Positions 46,301-54,088 of a stretch of DNA of 64,000 nt are shown here, in pieces. Origin of the DNA: Pseudochryseolinea flava (GTDB lineage Bacteria > Bacteroidota > Bacteroidia > Cytophagales > Cyclobacteriaceae); contig NZ_QMFY01000001.1 of assembly GCF_003286915.1 (NCBI RefSeq), positions 310,001 to 374,000 on the forward strand. The letters are read 5' to 3'. The notes below the pieces were generated by a model, which saw only the letters and a program-made list of their open reading frames with translations, had not been told where the DNA came from and made no database searches. Both the position numbers and the translations under genes were made by a program. Each line of letters begins with the position of its first letter. Position 1 is the stretch's first letter.

Positions 46301-48132
46301 TGTTGTTGTTCAACGGCTCTAGGTGAAACACGTGTCATCACGCTATTGATTCGATTCGGTAGTACGATACTAAATCGCGTACCATGGTTTGGCTCACTAG
46401 CAACAGTCATTTGTCCGCCCAATTTATCGACGGCATTTTTTACGATGTATAAACCGATTCCGGATCCATCGGATTGTTCTGTCGCACGATAGAACATCTC
46501 AAAAATGCGTGCAAGGTTTTGTTCATCGATTCCAATACCGTTGTCGGCAAAGCTGATTTCAGCACGCAGATTATCGATCAGAATCTTGATCTTAATTTCA
46601 GGATCAGCAATGCTTAACTTCCGATACTTAATGGCATTGGAAATCAAATTGCGCAAGATTTCTGAAATTCTCCAAGGGTCACTATAGAAATCGATACCTT
46701 CAATCTTCACAATACGATTCATCTCTTGTGCACCGATCAGATAACTAAGCTCATTAAAAGTACGATCGATAATTTGCTCGAAGTCAACCTTACTCGTCGT
46801 GACTTCCATTTTTAAATTTTTCGAATGACTCAACACATCACCGATAAAATGATCCAGGTGTTCTACCTTGTCACCGATGATGTCAATGTAGTCACTTGGA
46901 TTATCGGTATTACCGGGAAGTTTCGCGAGGTTTACCAATCCTAAGATCGACGACAATGGTGCACGAAGGTCATGAGAAACCTTGTACACAAAATTATCGA
47001 GCTCAGTGTTTCTGATTTTTAGTTCCTCCTCTACTTTCTTACGATCTGTAAAATCAACGTAAACACCGTAAATACCGAGTGTCTGATTTTCCAACACCAC
47101 GGGCATACCGTAGAGAATTACATTGATAAATTTTCCACTGCGATGTTTTCGAATCGTCTCAATACTCACCACGCGATTGCTGGTAATTAAGTTATTGAGA
47201 TCAACGCCTTCATGAACGAGATCTTCCGGAACGATAAAGTCGTTGATGCTATTGCCGCGAAGTTCTTCAAGACTATAGCCGAACATTTCTTCGAAGCCTT
47301 TATTTACTTGTTCTACTTTCCCAAGATCATTCAAGAGCACAACGGCCATTGGAATATTCTGGAAGAGTTGCGCAAGGAGTGTTTCGTTTTTCTTGATGCG
47401 TGCTTCTGTTTGCTTACGCTCAGTTACATCGCGGAAAATTACCTGAACAGATTGTTCTCCTTTAAAATTAAAGGGGAACGCCATGGTTTCAACATCAATC
47501 ACTTTTCCATCGAAACGAACATACTTCTGTTCCGTCATCGGGAAAGGCATTCCTTCGGCAACTTCTTTCATGCGACGAAGGATACGCTGATGATAATCCG
47601 GATGAACAAAATTCATCACGTCGGTACCGATCAATCCTTTTGTTGTTTTACCGGCTGCAAGAATCAGATGTGCCTGTGCATTCGCGAAGAGTAGCTTGCC
47701 ATTTTTATGAACTACTACACCGATGGGCAATCGCTCCATCAGTGAGAGATATTTTAATTCAGTCTGCTTGGCAGATTCTTTTCTTTCAGTGATATCCTGA
47801 ATGATACCTCGTCGGATAATGGTACCGTCAGTTTGAAGTTCATGGTTTGATCGTACATCGACCCATACTACTTTTCCAAACACCATCATCCGGCCTTCCC
47901 AACTCCATTCCACTGCTTCGCGAATGCTGCGTTCGGAGCTTTCTTTTAGGCTTGCCAAATCATCTTCGTGCACAATAGCTTCGAGAACACTCGGATCTGC
48001 CATGACCGATTTCGGCGACAATCCCAAAATACTTTTCGATGCATCACTGATGAAAAGAAAGCGTGTGGTTCCGTCCGGATAGACAGCGTATTCATAAATT
48101 ACGGCTGGAAGGTGCCTGATTAGATCCTGCAT
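46297..48132 (-). CDS. PAS-domain histidine kinase (three PAS domains, soluble)
   Basis: 611 residues with no predicted membrane helix. Three PAS segments follow one another: about 1-110, 118-240 (PIGVVVHKNGKLLFANAQAH) and 247-365 (PMAVVLLNDLGKVEQVNKGFEEMFG, ending with the PAC-like GVYVDFTDRKKVEEEL). Then come HisKA with KVSHDLRAPLSSILGLV (phospho-His), N box NLISNAIKYRKL, DNGIGIDE, FEMFYRATEQSDGSGIGLYIV. All catalytic residues seem intact. It probably senses a cytoplasmic or redox signal. It is followed by the overlapping GNAT gene and no regulator. Confidence 0.94.
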   Translation of the reverse strand: MQDLIRHLPAVIYEYAVYPDGTTRFLFISDASKSILGLSPKSVMADPSVLEAIVHEDDLASLKESSERSIREAVEWSWEGRMMVFGKVVWVDVRSNHELQTDGTIIRRGIIQDITERKESAKQTELKYLSLMERLPIGVVVHKNGKLLFANAQAHLILAAGKTTKGLIGTDVMNFVHPDYHQRILRRMKEVAEGMPFPMTEQKYVRFDGKVIDVETMAFPFNFKGEQSVQVIFRDVTERKQTEARIKKNETLLAQLFQNIPMAVVLLNDLGKVEQVNKGFEEMFGYSLEELRGNSINDFIVPEDLVHEGVDLNNLITSNRVVSIETIRKHRSGKFINVILYGMPVVLENQTLGIYGVYVDFTDRKKVEEELKIRNTELDNFVYKVSHDLRAPLSSILGLVNLAKLPGNTDNPSDYIDIIGDKVEHLDHFIGDVLSHSKNLKMEVTTSKVDFEQIIDRTFNELSYLIGAQEMNRIVKIEGIDFYSDPWRISEILRNLISNAIKYRKLSIADPEIKIKILIDNLRAEISFADNGIGIDEQNLARIFEMFYRATEQSDGSGIGLYIVKNAVDKLGGQMTVASEPNHGTRFSIVLPNRINSVMTRVSPRAVEQQQ

Positions 48133-48462
48133 AGTTTACGATGACAATCAATTGACATTAATTTCACAGGGGGCCTTCGTTTAGCGTACAGATGGGTTCA
48201 GCAAACTTCGCAAGATAACCCGTTGGCAACCATAAAACAACCGTAAATGCTTCATTATCAAAATATAATTGTGCAAACCTAGCAGGCTATCAAAAACCGA
48301 TTGCAAACAGCTTTTTTCCATTTCGTACATTAATTCATCCCCAAATTTCCGCATCTTCAGCTTTGGACACGGCCTTGAAATGAACCAAAATAGATTAGGA
48401 AGTAGCGGACAAGAAAATTCTCGGCATGCCAACGTCAATCACTATCGAAATAATTATCAGTC
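48133..48462. other. 330-bp divergent intergenic region
   Basis: It lies between the start of the PAS kinase (minus) and the start of the DUF3052/DUF1905 gene (plus). No RNA gene, hairpin-T terminator or repeat was recognised. It must hold both promoters but no convincing TAnnTTTG site was found. Confidence 0.4.
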
Positions 48463-49392
48463 ATGGCAAACGCTATTTTCGCTAAACTCAAAATCAAGCC
48501 TGGTCAGAAGGTACTGATCTTGAGCGGTCCTGCTGGTTATGCAAAAGCAACGGCCGACGTTCATTTAAAGATTGCCGCAAAACAGCAATACGATGCCATT
48601 CAACTATTCGCAAAAAATATCGCGGACGTTAACAAGCACATCGGCGCCGTACTCAAAGCATTGCATGACGATGGCCTGTTGTGGATTTCTTATCCGAAGA
48701 AAACATCTACTATTAAAAGCGATCTTTCGCGTGACCATGGTTGGGATAAATTAATTGCAGCCGGGTACGAAGGCGTGTCACTGGTGTCAATTGATGAAAC
48801 GTGGTCGGCATTCCGTTTTAAAAAAACTAAAAAGCAGAAAGTAGAAACTTCTCAATCGAAAAAGGCGGTGAGCGAATCGAAAGACGAAGTTCAACGCGGG
48901 AAACTGGATACAAAAATCCAGGTCTTTAACGCAATCCTTGTAAAAGACCCAAAGGATAAAATGGATACTGCCTTTGTCAATATTCCATTCGATGTGGAAG
49001 AAGTCTATGGAACGAATGGCTTGGTAAAAGTAAAAGCTTTGTTTGATGGCCATCCGTACCGTGGAAGTCTCGCAAACATGGGCACGGGCTCTCATATTCT
49101 TATCGTGCGCAAGGATGTACGCGATGCGATCAAGAAGAAAGTGGGTGACAGAGTGCATGTTCAAATTCAGCGCGACACAGAAGAACGCGTCGTAGAAATG
49201 CCTGCAGATTTATTGGTGGCCCTTGGCGATAATCCTAAGGCAAGTGCAATCTTCGATAAACTATCTTTTACAAATCGTAAAGAATATGCGTCTTGGGTCC
49301 TATCCGCCAAGCGTGATGAAACGCGGTTGAAAAGATTACGAGAAACAATTGAGAAACTCATCAAAGGTAAGAAGAATCCCAGTGAAAAATAG
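48463..49392 (+). CDS. DUF3052-like plus DUF1905/YdeI-type fusion protein
   Basis: 309 residues with two parts. Residues 1-125 resemble DUF3052 (GLLWISYPKKTSTIKSDLSRDHGWDKL, then ETWSAFRF). A Lys/Ser linker with KSKxAVSESKDEVQRGK follows. Residues 155-300 resemble DUF1905 plus the YdeI/OmpD-associated end: FNAILVKDPKDKMDTAFVNIPFDVEEVYG, GSLANMGTGSHILIVRKDVRDAI, SFTNRKEYASWVLSAKRDETRLKRL. Both domains have unknown function; YdeI has been linked to bacteriocin protection. It is convergent with the HTH gene. Confidence 0.78.
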   Translation: MANAIFAKLKIKPGQKVLILSGPAGYAKATADVHLKIAAKQQYDAIQLFAKNIADVNKHIGAVLKALHDDGLLWISYPKKTSTIKSDLSRDHGWDKLIAAGYEGVSLVSIDETWSAFRFKKTKKQKVETSQSKKAVSESKDEVQRGKLDTKIQVFNAILVKDPKDKMDTAFVNIPFDVEEVYGTNGLVKVKALFDGHPYRGSLANMGTGSHILIVRKDVRDAIKKKVGDRVHVQIQRDTEERVVEMPADLLVALGDNPKASAIFDKLSFTNRKEYASWVLSAKRDETRLKRLRETIEKLIKGKKNPSEK

Positions 49393-49412
49393 CCCTCAGA
49401 AAAACGACAAAC

Positions 49413-49787
49413 TTAGAAACTAACCTTCCCTTCCATCTGCTGAATGAGTTCTGATTTCTCTTCCATCAACTTGATGATCTTGCGGAGATAGTCAACTTCT
49501 TTTTTCGACAACTCAAGTTGATTACGATAGTCTGAGGCTTCGTGTTTAAGTTGTGTAACATTCTCGTTGTCGCCTTGTCCCTTTGGCGTCTCCACGTAGT
49601 ATTGAAAGAAATTATGGTGCAGAACCTGGGAAATTTTCAGGAGTAGACCCGTATCGAGGTGACGTTTGCGAAATATGCGGTATACATTCTGGCGAACTGT
49701 GCCCAATTCGTCAGCGAAGTCAGTGAGTTTAATCTGACGGCTGTCAAATACTTCTTTGATTTTCTGACCAATCTCGACGTGTGCCAT
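49413..49787 (-). CDS. Helix-turn-helix regulator with coiled-coil C-terminus
   Basis: 124 residues from the ATG at 49787 (an upstream extension lacks features). Residues 1-65 look like a small XRE-type HTH (IKLTDFADELGTVRQNVYRIFRKRHLDTGLLLKIS). Residues 70-124 form a charged coiled coil ending in QQMEGKVSF, suitable for dimerisation. It is divergent from the STAS-like gene, with a 135-bp gap that contains repeated TTTACAGTC boxes. Autoregulation plus control of the neighbour is inferred. Confidence 0.8.
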   Translation of the reverse strand: MAHVEIGQKIKEVFDSRQIKLTDFADELGTVRQNVYRIFRKRHLDTGLLLKISQVLHHNFFQYYVETPKGQGDNENVTQLKHEASDYRNQLELSKKEVDYLRKIIKLMEEKSELIQQMEGKVSF

Positions 49788-49922
49788 AAAGATGTGGTTA
49801 ATGGTTTTACAAAGGTATGTAAAAAATAAGTTTACAGTCACGCTTTTAGGCACCTCGGGATGTAACTAAAAATTTTACAGTCCCGTTATTTGTCCGTAAA
49901 ATTACAAACCAAAGCAGCTACC
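49788..49922. promoter_or_regulatory. Shared control region of HTH and STAS-like genes with repeated boxes
   Basis: Minus strand -7 element TACCTTTG is at 49810-49817 for the HTH gene. The box TTTACAGTCxCG occurs twice in the same direction, at 49831-49842 and 49874-49885, 43 bp apart (about four helical turns). GTAAAAT-like sequences at 49895-49902 and TTTTAC at 49805 are reverse or partial copies. These are candidate operators for the HTH protein. Confidence 0.55.
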
Positions 49923-50375
49923 ATGAGCTTTGCACAAACCCTCACAAGTTCACCGTCCATGATTAAGCCGTTTTACCAGGATGAATACGCCACGATTGAA
50001 TTGGATGATTCCATTCCATGTATTCGTCTTACGCTAAATGGCCTTCCGCGTTACAGCGAGCACTACGAAATGGTGCAACAAAAGCGTCTTGAATTGATGC
50101 GCCAAGAAATCAAGAACTATCCCAAGCTACACATGCTTACTGATAGCAGCACAGCAGGCCCGGTTCTCGATGAGGATGTTCTTCACTTTAAAACGAAGGT
50201 GATGCCGGAAATGGAGAAAGCTGGTGTTCGCTACCTCGCCATAGTGATGCCGACCAGCAAGTTTACTCAGCTTACAATTCGGGAAATGACAGAAGATGTA
50301 CGGCAAATTTCTGTCCGCTATTTTGATTCTATGCGTGAAGCAAGAGCATGGCTCCGCAAGATGACGCTGCTGTAA
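49923..50375 (+). CDS. STAS-like/SpoIIAA-type protein of unknown function
   Basis: 150 residues from the ATG at 49923 (an in-frame TTG lies at 49890, unlikely because it lies inside the control region). YATIELDDSIPCIRLTLNGLPRYSEHYEMVQQKRLELM resembles the SpoIIAA-like/STAS fold of small Bacteroidota proteins. It has DSSTAGPVLDEDVLHFKTKVMPEMEKAGVRYLAIVMP, and ends with VRYFDSMREARAWLRKM. No Ser phosphorylation motif is clear. It is probably co-regulated with the divergent HTH gene. Confidence 0.65.
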   Translation: MSFAQTLTSSPSMIKPFYQDEYATIELDDSIPCIRLTLNGLPRYSEHYEMVQQKRLELMRQEIKNYPKLHMLTDSSTAGPVLDEDVLHFKTKVMPEMEKAGVRYLAIVMPTSKFTQLTIREMTEDVRQISVRYFDSMREARAWLRKMTLL

Positions 50376-50383
50376 TTAGATCG

Positions 50384-50434
50384 TTAATCGTTTTAATCGT
50401 TAATCGTTAATCGTTAATCGTTAATCGTTAATCG
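50384..50434. repeat. Heptamer array TTAATCG, copy A (6 perfect units plus one)
   Basis: Six exact tandem copies of TTAATCG run from 50393 to 50434; a seventh copy at 50384 is set off by two extra T. It fills the spacer between the STAS-like stop (50375) and the stop of the 139-residue gene (50445). Confidence 0.92.
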
Positions 50435-50444
50435 TTAAATAAAA

Positions 50445-50864
50445 TTATTTACTAAGTCGTTCGACGCGTACGGCAAAATATTTTGTATCGCCACGCCAAG
50501 GGAACGCAGCATAGCGTTTGATAAAATGTAGGTTCACGTGTTCACCATTGAGGGCGGCGTCGCTCAAGTCTTTTATCAGTGCATCGTTACCCTTCTCAAC
50601 GGAGAAATCAAAAGACTCTGCAATTGGGCTGGCTCCTTTTAGCGCACCAAATGTTTCAAGGTTGATCTTACCTTCATAGGTCTTGAAAATAACGCCTTTA
50701 TGACTGATGCTGATGATTCGTCCTGACTTGAATCCTTCATCATAAGTTCCCCAGTAATAGAATGAAAAAATGCCAATGGCAGCAATCACAAGCGTTATGA
50801 TGATAACACGAATTACCTTCTTTGTTGTGCGTTTTACTTTCGATCCAAAGCTTTCTGATTCCAT
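50445..50864 (-). CDS. Conserved single-pass membrane protein bracketed by heptamer arrays
   Basis: 139 residues with one helix (about 18-38) and an exposed C-terminal domain. A Lys-rich N-terminus (KVKRTTKKVIR) precedes the helix. The domain reads SGRIISISHKGVIFKTYEGKINLETFGALKG, then YAAFPWRGDTKYFAVRVERL. It looks like a family of conserved Bacteroidota hypothetical proteins, but no function is known. The same TTAATCG heptamer array occurs at both ends of the gene: it abuts the start codon (one base away) and ends 10 bases from the stop. Confidence 0.72.
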   Translation of the reverse strand: MESESFGSKVKRTTKKVIRVIIITLVIAAIGIFSFYYWGTYDEGFKSGRIISISHKGVIFKTYEGKINLETFGALKGASPIAESFDFSVEKGNDALIKDLSDAALNGEHVNLHFIKRYAAFPWRGDTKYFAVRVERLSK

Positions 50865-50865
50865 C

Positions 50866-50928
50866 TTAATCGTTAATCGTTAATCGTTAATCGTTAATCG
50901 TTAATCGTTAATCGTTAATCGTTAATCG
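50866..50928. repeat. Heptamer array TTAATCG, copy B (9 perfect units)
   Basis: Nine exact copies of TTAATCG, 63 bp, begin one base from the start codon at 50864 of the minus-strand gene. It therefore forms the gene's leader or promoter region, read as CGATTAA on that strand. It has the same orientation as copy A. Confidence 0.94.
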
Positions 50929-51014
50929 TTAACTATAAAACAAAAATAGCATTTAAAATGATCTTGGCTACTTTTCAGCTTCAAGTCGGTATTCATAAAA
51001 GCTCAGCCCGCTAT

Positions 51015-51042
51015 ACTTTAGACTTTAAACTTTAAACTTTAC
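51015..51042. repeat. Heptamer array ACTTTAA upstream of purN
   Basis: Four 7-bp units: ACTTTAG, ACTTTAA, ACTTTAA, ACTTTAC. They are the inverse of the AAAGTTT units found after purN, and they end just before the purN -7 element. Confidence 0.75.
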
Positions 51043-51045
51043 CAC

Positions 51046-51053
51046 TATTTTTG
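51046..51053 (+). promoter_or_regulatory. Putative -7 element of purN
   Basis: TATTTTTG, exact TAnnTTTG, 7 bp before the purN ATG (51061), so the mRNA would have a leader of zero to two bases. The -33 region falls in the heptamer array and lacks TTG. Confidence 0.5.
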
Positions 51054-51060
51054 CACTTCA

Positions 51061-51648
51061 ATGTCAGATCATAAATTTCGTATCGCTATTCTCGCATCCG
51101 GGAGTGGATCAAACGCTGAAGAGATTTTTAAGCACTTCAAAAATCACCCTGCAATCGAAGTATCGTTACTTCTGAGTAATAATCCAGGAGCTTATGCGCT
51201 TGAGCGTGCTAAAAAATTTAATATTCCCGCAGCTGTTTTCACGCGGGAAGAATTTAAAAACGGCGCCATTATTCAGTCGCTTTTCGCAGAACACAAAATC
51301 ACGCACATTGTTCTTGCTGGATTTCTTTGGCTAATTCCCGATTATCTGATCAAAGATTTTCCGAATAAGATAATCAATATTCACCCTGCCCTTCTACCAA
51401 AATTTGGTGGCAAAGGCATGTACGGCATGAAGGTTCACGAAGCGGTTAAAGCAAATCTAGAATCAGAAACGGGAATTACTATCCATGAAGTGAACGAACA
51501 CTACGACGAAGGAAAAATCATTTTCCAAGCGTCATGTTCTGTTACTGGCGATGACACGCCGGAAAGCATTGCAAAGAAAGTTCATGCGTTAGAATATGAA
51601 CACTTTCCAAAAGTGATCGAGCAATGGATTACTGGGTATCGAGCTTAA
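51061..51648 (+). CDS. purN: Phosphoribosylglycinamide formyltransferase (PurN)
   Basis: Adds a formyl group from 10-formyl-tetrahydrofolate to GAR in purine synthesis. The 195-residue product has the opening ILASGSGSNAEEIFKHF, LAGFLWLIPDYLI, the catalytic NIHPALLPKFGGKGMYG motif and the HEVNEHYDEGKIIFQ segment. Length is normal. It stands alone between repeat arrays of the same heptamer type in inverse orientation. Confidence 0.95.
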   Translation: MSDHKFRIAILASGSGSNAEEIFKHFKNHPAIEVSLLLSNNPGAYALERAKKFNIPAAVFTREEFKNGAIIQSLFAEHKITHIVLAGFLWLIPDYLIKDFPNKIINIHPALLPKFGGKGMYGMKVHEAVKANLESETGITIHEVNEHYDEGKIIFQASCSVTGDDTPESIAKKVHALEYEHFPKVIEQWITGYRA

Positions 51649-51744
51649 AGCAGAAAGCTCAAAGCAGAAAGCTTAAAGCTCAAAGCAGAAAGCTTAAAGC
51701 ACAAAGTAGAAAGTTTAAAGTAAAAAGTTTAAAGTAGAAAGTCG
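51647..51744. repeat. Heptamer array AAAGCTT/AAAGTTT after purN (14 units)
   Basis: Fourteen 7-bp units in perfect register, starting within the purN stop codon: types AAAGCAG, AAAGCTC, AAAGCTT, AAAGCAC, then AAAGTAG, AAAGTTT, AAAGTAA, AAAGTTT, AAAGTAG, AAAGTCG. All begin AAAG, the last three bases vary. Confidence 0.92.
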
Positions 51745-51771
51745 GGTGTCTCGCGACTATCCGCCCTTACT

Positions 51772-52206
51772 TTATTTCCACTCGAATTCCGGCGACTTTG
51801 GAAATTTTTCGAAGACGTGTTGTACAAATTCATTAGGGATTGCAAGCTTTCGTTTTTCCATATCAATCCACGCGCCATCTAGATTGAGAATAGCGGCAAG
51901 TGTCCCATCCGCTTTAATGAATTGATGGCGCAGACTCCAACGTGAATAATCCTTTGTGGACTTTAAGAGCTCGACTGTAATGGTTACTTGATCTTCAAGC
52001 TTGATCTCTCTTTTAAACAAAGCTTCTTCCCGAAAAAGAATGGGACCAATTTTGAGTTCCTCAAGTTTCTGCGTTGTCAATCCTTGCGAATACAGCACGT
52101 GCATACGCATCATCGCTCCATAATCATAATAAACGGAGTGGCGCATGTGACGATTCTGATCGATGTCGGCCCAACGAATTTGCACGGGCATAGTGAAGTC
52201 AGTCAT
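51772..52206 (-). CDS. Acyl-ACP/acyl-CoA thioesterase-like hotdog protein
   Basis: 144-residue 4HBT-family enzyme. QIRWADIDQNRHMRHSVYYDYG (9-30) holds the Asp of the hotdog active site. IGPILFREEALFKREIKLEDQVTITVELLKS and LRHQFIKADGTLAAILNLDGAWIDM are typical of acyl-ACP thioesterase relatives (FatA-like small forms). Substrate unknown. It stands alone, 123 bp downstream of the purN array. Confidence 0.82.
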   Translation of the reverse strand: MTDFTMPVQIRWADIDQNRHMRHSVYYDYGAMMRMHVLYSQGLTTQKLEELKIGPILFREEALFKREIKLEDQVTITVELLKSTKDYSRWSLRHQFIKADGTLAAILNLDGAWIDMEKRKLAIPNEFVQHVFEKFPKSPEFEWK

Positions 52207-52237
52207 AGGTAGTATAGAGTTATCGCAAAGATAATGA

Positions 52238-52717
52238 TCACGCGATGATTGTGTATTTGATAAAGTAGTAGGACATCACAAAACAAGCAACGAGTTTGAT
52301 TAGCGTTCCGACCAAAAATCCTACAAACGATCCAAAAGCTGCGCGCCAAGCTTGTTTTGTATTTGTGTTAGCTATCAATTCGCCGATAAACGCACCGATA
52401 AATGGACCGAAGATTATACCCAGTGCGCCAAAAAATATTCCGATCACCAGTCCAATTGTACAGCCCCATACGCCATACGTAGAGCCGCCGAATTTTTTGG
52501 TACCATAAATTGGCACATAGTAGTCGAGGATCGTAATCGCGATGGTGATGCCTGCCCATACCCATAAAAACTCAGCGGTAAATGGCGGATCTGTTTTAAG
52601 CTGCTGCAATAATAACCCGACGAAACAGAGTGGCGGTCCTGGGAGAAAAGGAAGTACCGAGCCAGCAATTCCGCCAAGCATGCATAAAATTCCGAGTGTT
52701 AACCAAAGCCAATCCAT
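52238..52717 (-). CDS. DUF456 membrane protein
   Basis: 159 residues with about five helices, rich in Gly. LPFLPGPPLCFVGLLL and YGTKKFGGSTYGVWGCTIGLVIGIFFG plus FGPFIGAFIGELIA and WRAAFGSFVGFLVGTLIKLVACF match DUF456. Function unknown. It lies 32 bp upstream of the thioesterase on the same strand, in the order DUF456 then thioesterase. Confidence 0.88.
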   Translation of the reverse strand: MDWLWLTLGILCMLGGIAGSVLPFLPGPPLCFVGLLLQQLKTDPPFTAEFLWVWAGITIAITILDYYVPIYGTKKFGGSTYGVWGCTIGLVIGIFFGALGIIFGPFIGAFIGELIANTNTKQAWRAAFGSFVGFLVGTLIKLVACFVMSYYFIKYTIIA

Positions 52718-52762
52718 TGTATATCGTTAAACCTTCCTGTAATTTATCATTAAATCTTTGTC

Positions 52763-53152
52763 ATGCTTTACCTTCAGCATATTCATCACATCGCAATCAT
52801 TTGTAGTGACTACCAAGCTTCAAAAACATTCTACACGAACGTGCTCGGGTTTCAAGTGCTCGCCGAACATTACCGCGTAGAAAGAAATTCTTATAAACTT
52901 GATTTAACCTTGAACGGACAATATTGCATCGAGTTGTTCTCTTTTCCATCTCCGCCTGCGCGACCGTCGGGCCCCGAAGCGTGCGGATTAAGACATCTTG
53001 CATTTCAAGTGCAGAATATTTCCGAGGCCGTCAACAAATTAGAAGCGGCAGGCATTGAAACTGAGCCGATTCGCCGCGACGAATTCACCGGCAAATATTT
53101 TACTTTCTTCAGAGATCCCGACAATTTACCGTTAGAACTCTACGAGCAATGA
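52763..53152 (+). CDS. VOC-family (glyoxalase-like) metalloenzyme
   Basis: 129-residue single-domain protein of the vicinal oxygen chelate family. The expected metal ligands are His in HHIAIICSDYQASKTFYTNVLGFQ, Glu in QYCIELFSF, His in GLRHLAFQV and Glu in LELYEQ. It resembles the YaeR/SMU1112c-type dioxygenase-like proteins, whose activity is mostly untested. It is monocistronic; the region after it is non-coding for about 180 bp. Confidence 0.88.
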   Translation: MLYLQHIHHIAIICSDYQASKTFYTNVLGFQVLAEHYRVERNSYKLDLTLNGQYCIELFSFPSPPARPSGPEACGLRHLAFQVQNISEAVNKLEAAGIETEPIRRDEFTGKYFTFFRDPDNLPLELYEQ

Positions 53153-53334
53153 TCGATTCCATCCACAGAAACATTTACTTGATACTTACGACGGTGTGAC
53201 AAGGTGTGGCAGCAGAATTGGGGCAACTGCAGCGTTATCACTTGAAGACTATAGTACGCAGAAATCCATTGTGAAACGATTGGATTTGGTAGAACAGGTT
53301 CGGTATATTGCTTGACGAGATTCACTAACACGTT

Positions 53335-54000
53335 ATGTTTTCGAATAGGAAAATCATTTTGCTGATCATTTTGCTGATCACGATTTGCTGTACGGCGTAT
53401 TTCATTGTGGTGTACGTACCAGCGTCGTTAGCAAGAAAGAGTTACGATGGTGCAAAAGAAATTGGGAAAGATATCCGCGATCTTTTTCATTTCACGCCGG
53501 AGGTGAAAGTAAATAACACCGTTGTTTTGCAACAGCAAACACCCATATTAGAACTTGCCACGATCAACCAAACTTTTCAACACCGCCACGAATGGATGAA
53601 CACGTGGATGAAGAGCACCAAAAAAATTACCATTACGGGTACCATGGAGGCGAAGGCGGGATTCGATCTCAATCAAAAATTTAGCATCGACATTCGAGAT
53701 GACAAAGCTTATGTGACGTTACCTCGTGCAAAGCTGTTATCCATCGAAAGCAAAGGCGACATCGTATTCAAAGACGAAAACGGAATTTGGAATTGGGTTG
53801 ACGCAGCAGATCGCTCAAAAGCCATTAATGCATTCACGAACAGTGCGCGTGATTACGCAGCAAATGCTAACTTCATTCAGGAATCTCAGAAGCAAGTCGT
53901 GGATAAGCTTACGCAAATACTTCAGGCGCATGGAAAAACGGTGATCATTCAATTCGACGATATGCCAGCAACTACGCCTGGGCCATTTATCGAGCAGTAG
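53335..54000 (+). CDS. DUF4230 protein with N-terminal membrane helix
   Basis: 221 residues. One N-terminal helix or uncleaved signal (7-27) anchors the protein; the rest, from about residue 60, is DUF4230: VVLQQQTPILELATINQTFQ, KITITGTMEAKAGFDLNQKFSIDI, and ARDYAANANFIQESQKQVVDKLTQIL. The family is common in bacteria, function unknown. It is convergent with the LytTR gene, with a terminator between. Confidence 0.85.
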   Translation: MFSNRKIILLIILLITICCTAYFIVVYVPASLARKSYDGAKEIGKDIRDLFHFTPEVKVNNTVVLQQQTPILELATINQTFQHRHEWMNTWMKSTKKITITGTMEAKAGFDLNQKFSIDIRDDKAYVTLPRAKLLSIESKGDIVFKDENGIWNWVDAADRSKAINAFTNSARDYAANANFIQESQKQVVDKLTQILQAHGKTVIIQFDDMPATTPGPFIEQ

Positions 54001-54036
54001 CGTAAGCTTTCAATACGTTCGCTAAAATGTTACCAT

Positions 54037-54066
54037 GAAAAAAGGTCACCTTGCGAGTGACCCTTC
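54037..54066 (-). terminator. Intrinsic terminator of the LytTR regulator gene
   Basis: Stem GGTCAC (54044-54049) with GTGACC (54057-54062), loop of 7, followed on the minus strand by a T run. It may also serve the DUF4230 gene. Confidence 0.8.
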
Positions 54067-54088
54067 TTGTATTCCTAAAAACAATATC

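Noticed and set aside
50384-51744. CRISPR array
   Set aside because: Units are 7 bp and contiguous with no spacers; no cas genes are nearby.
53153-53334. A possible 50-codon open frame between VOC and DUF4230 genes
   Set aside because: It has no start codon of its own within the spacer and runs back into the VOC gene in another frame; no family likeness was seen.
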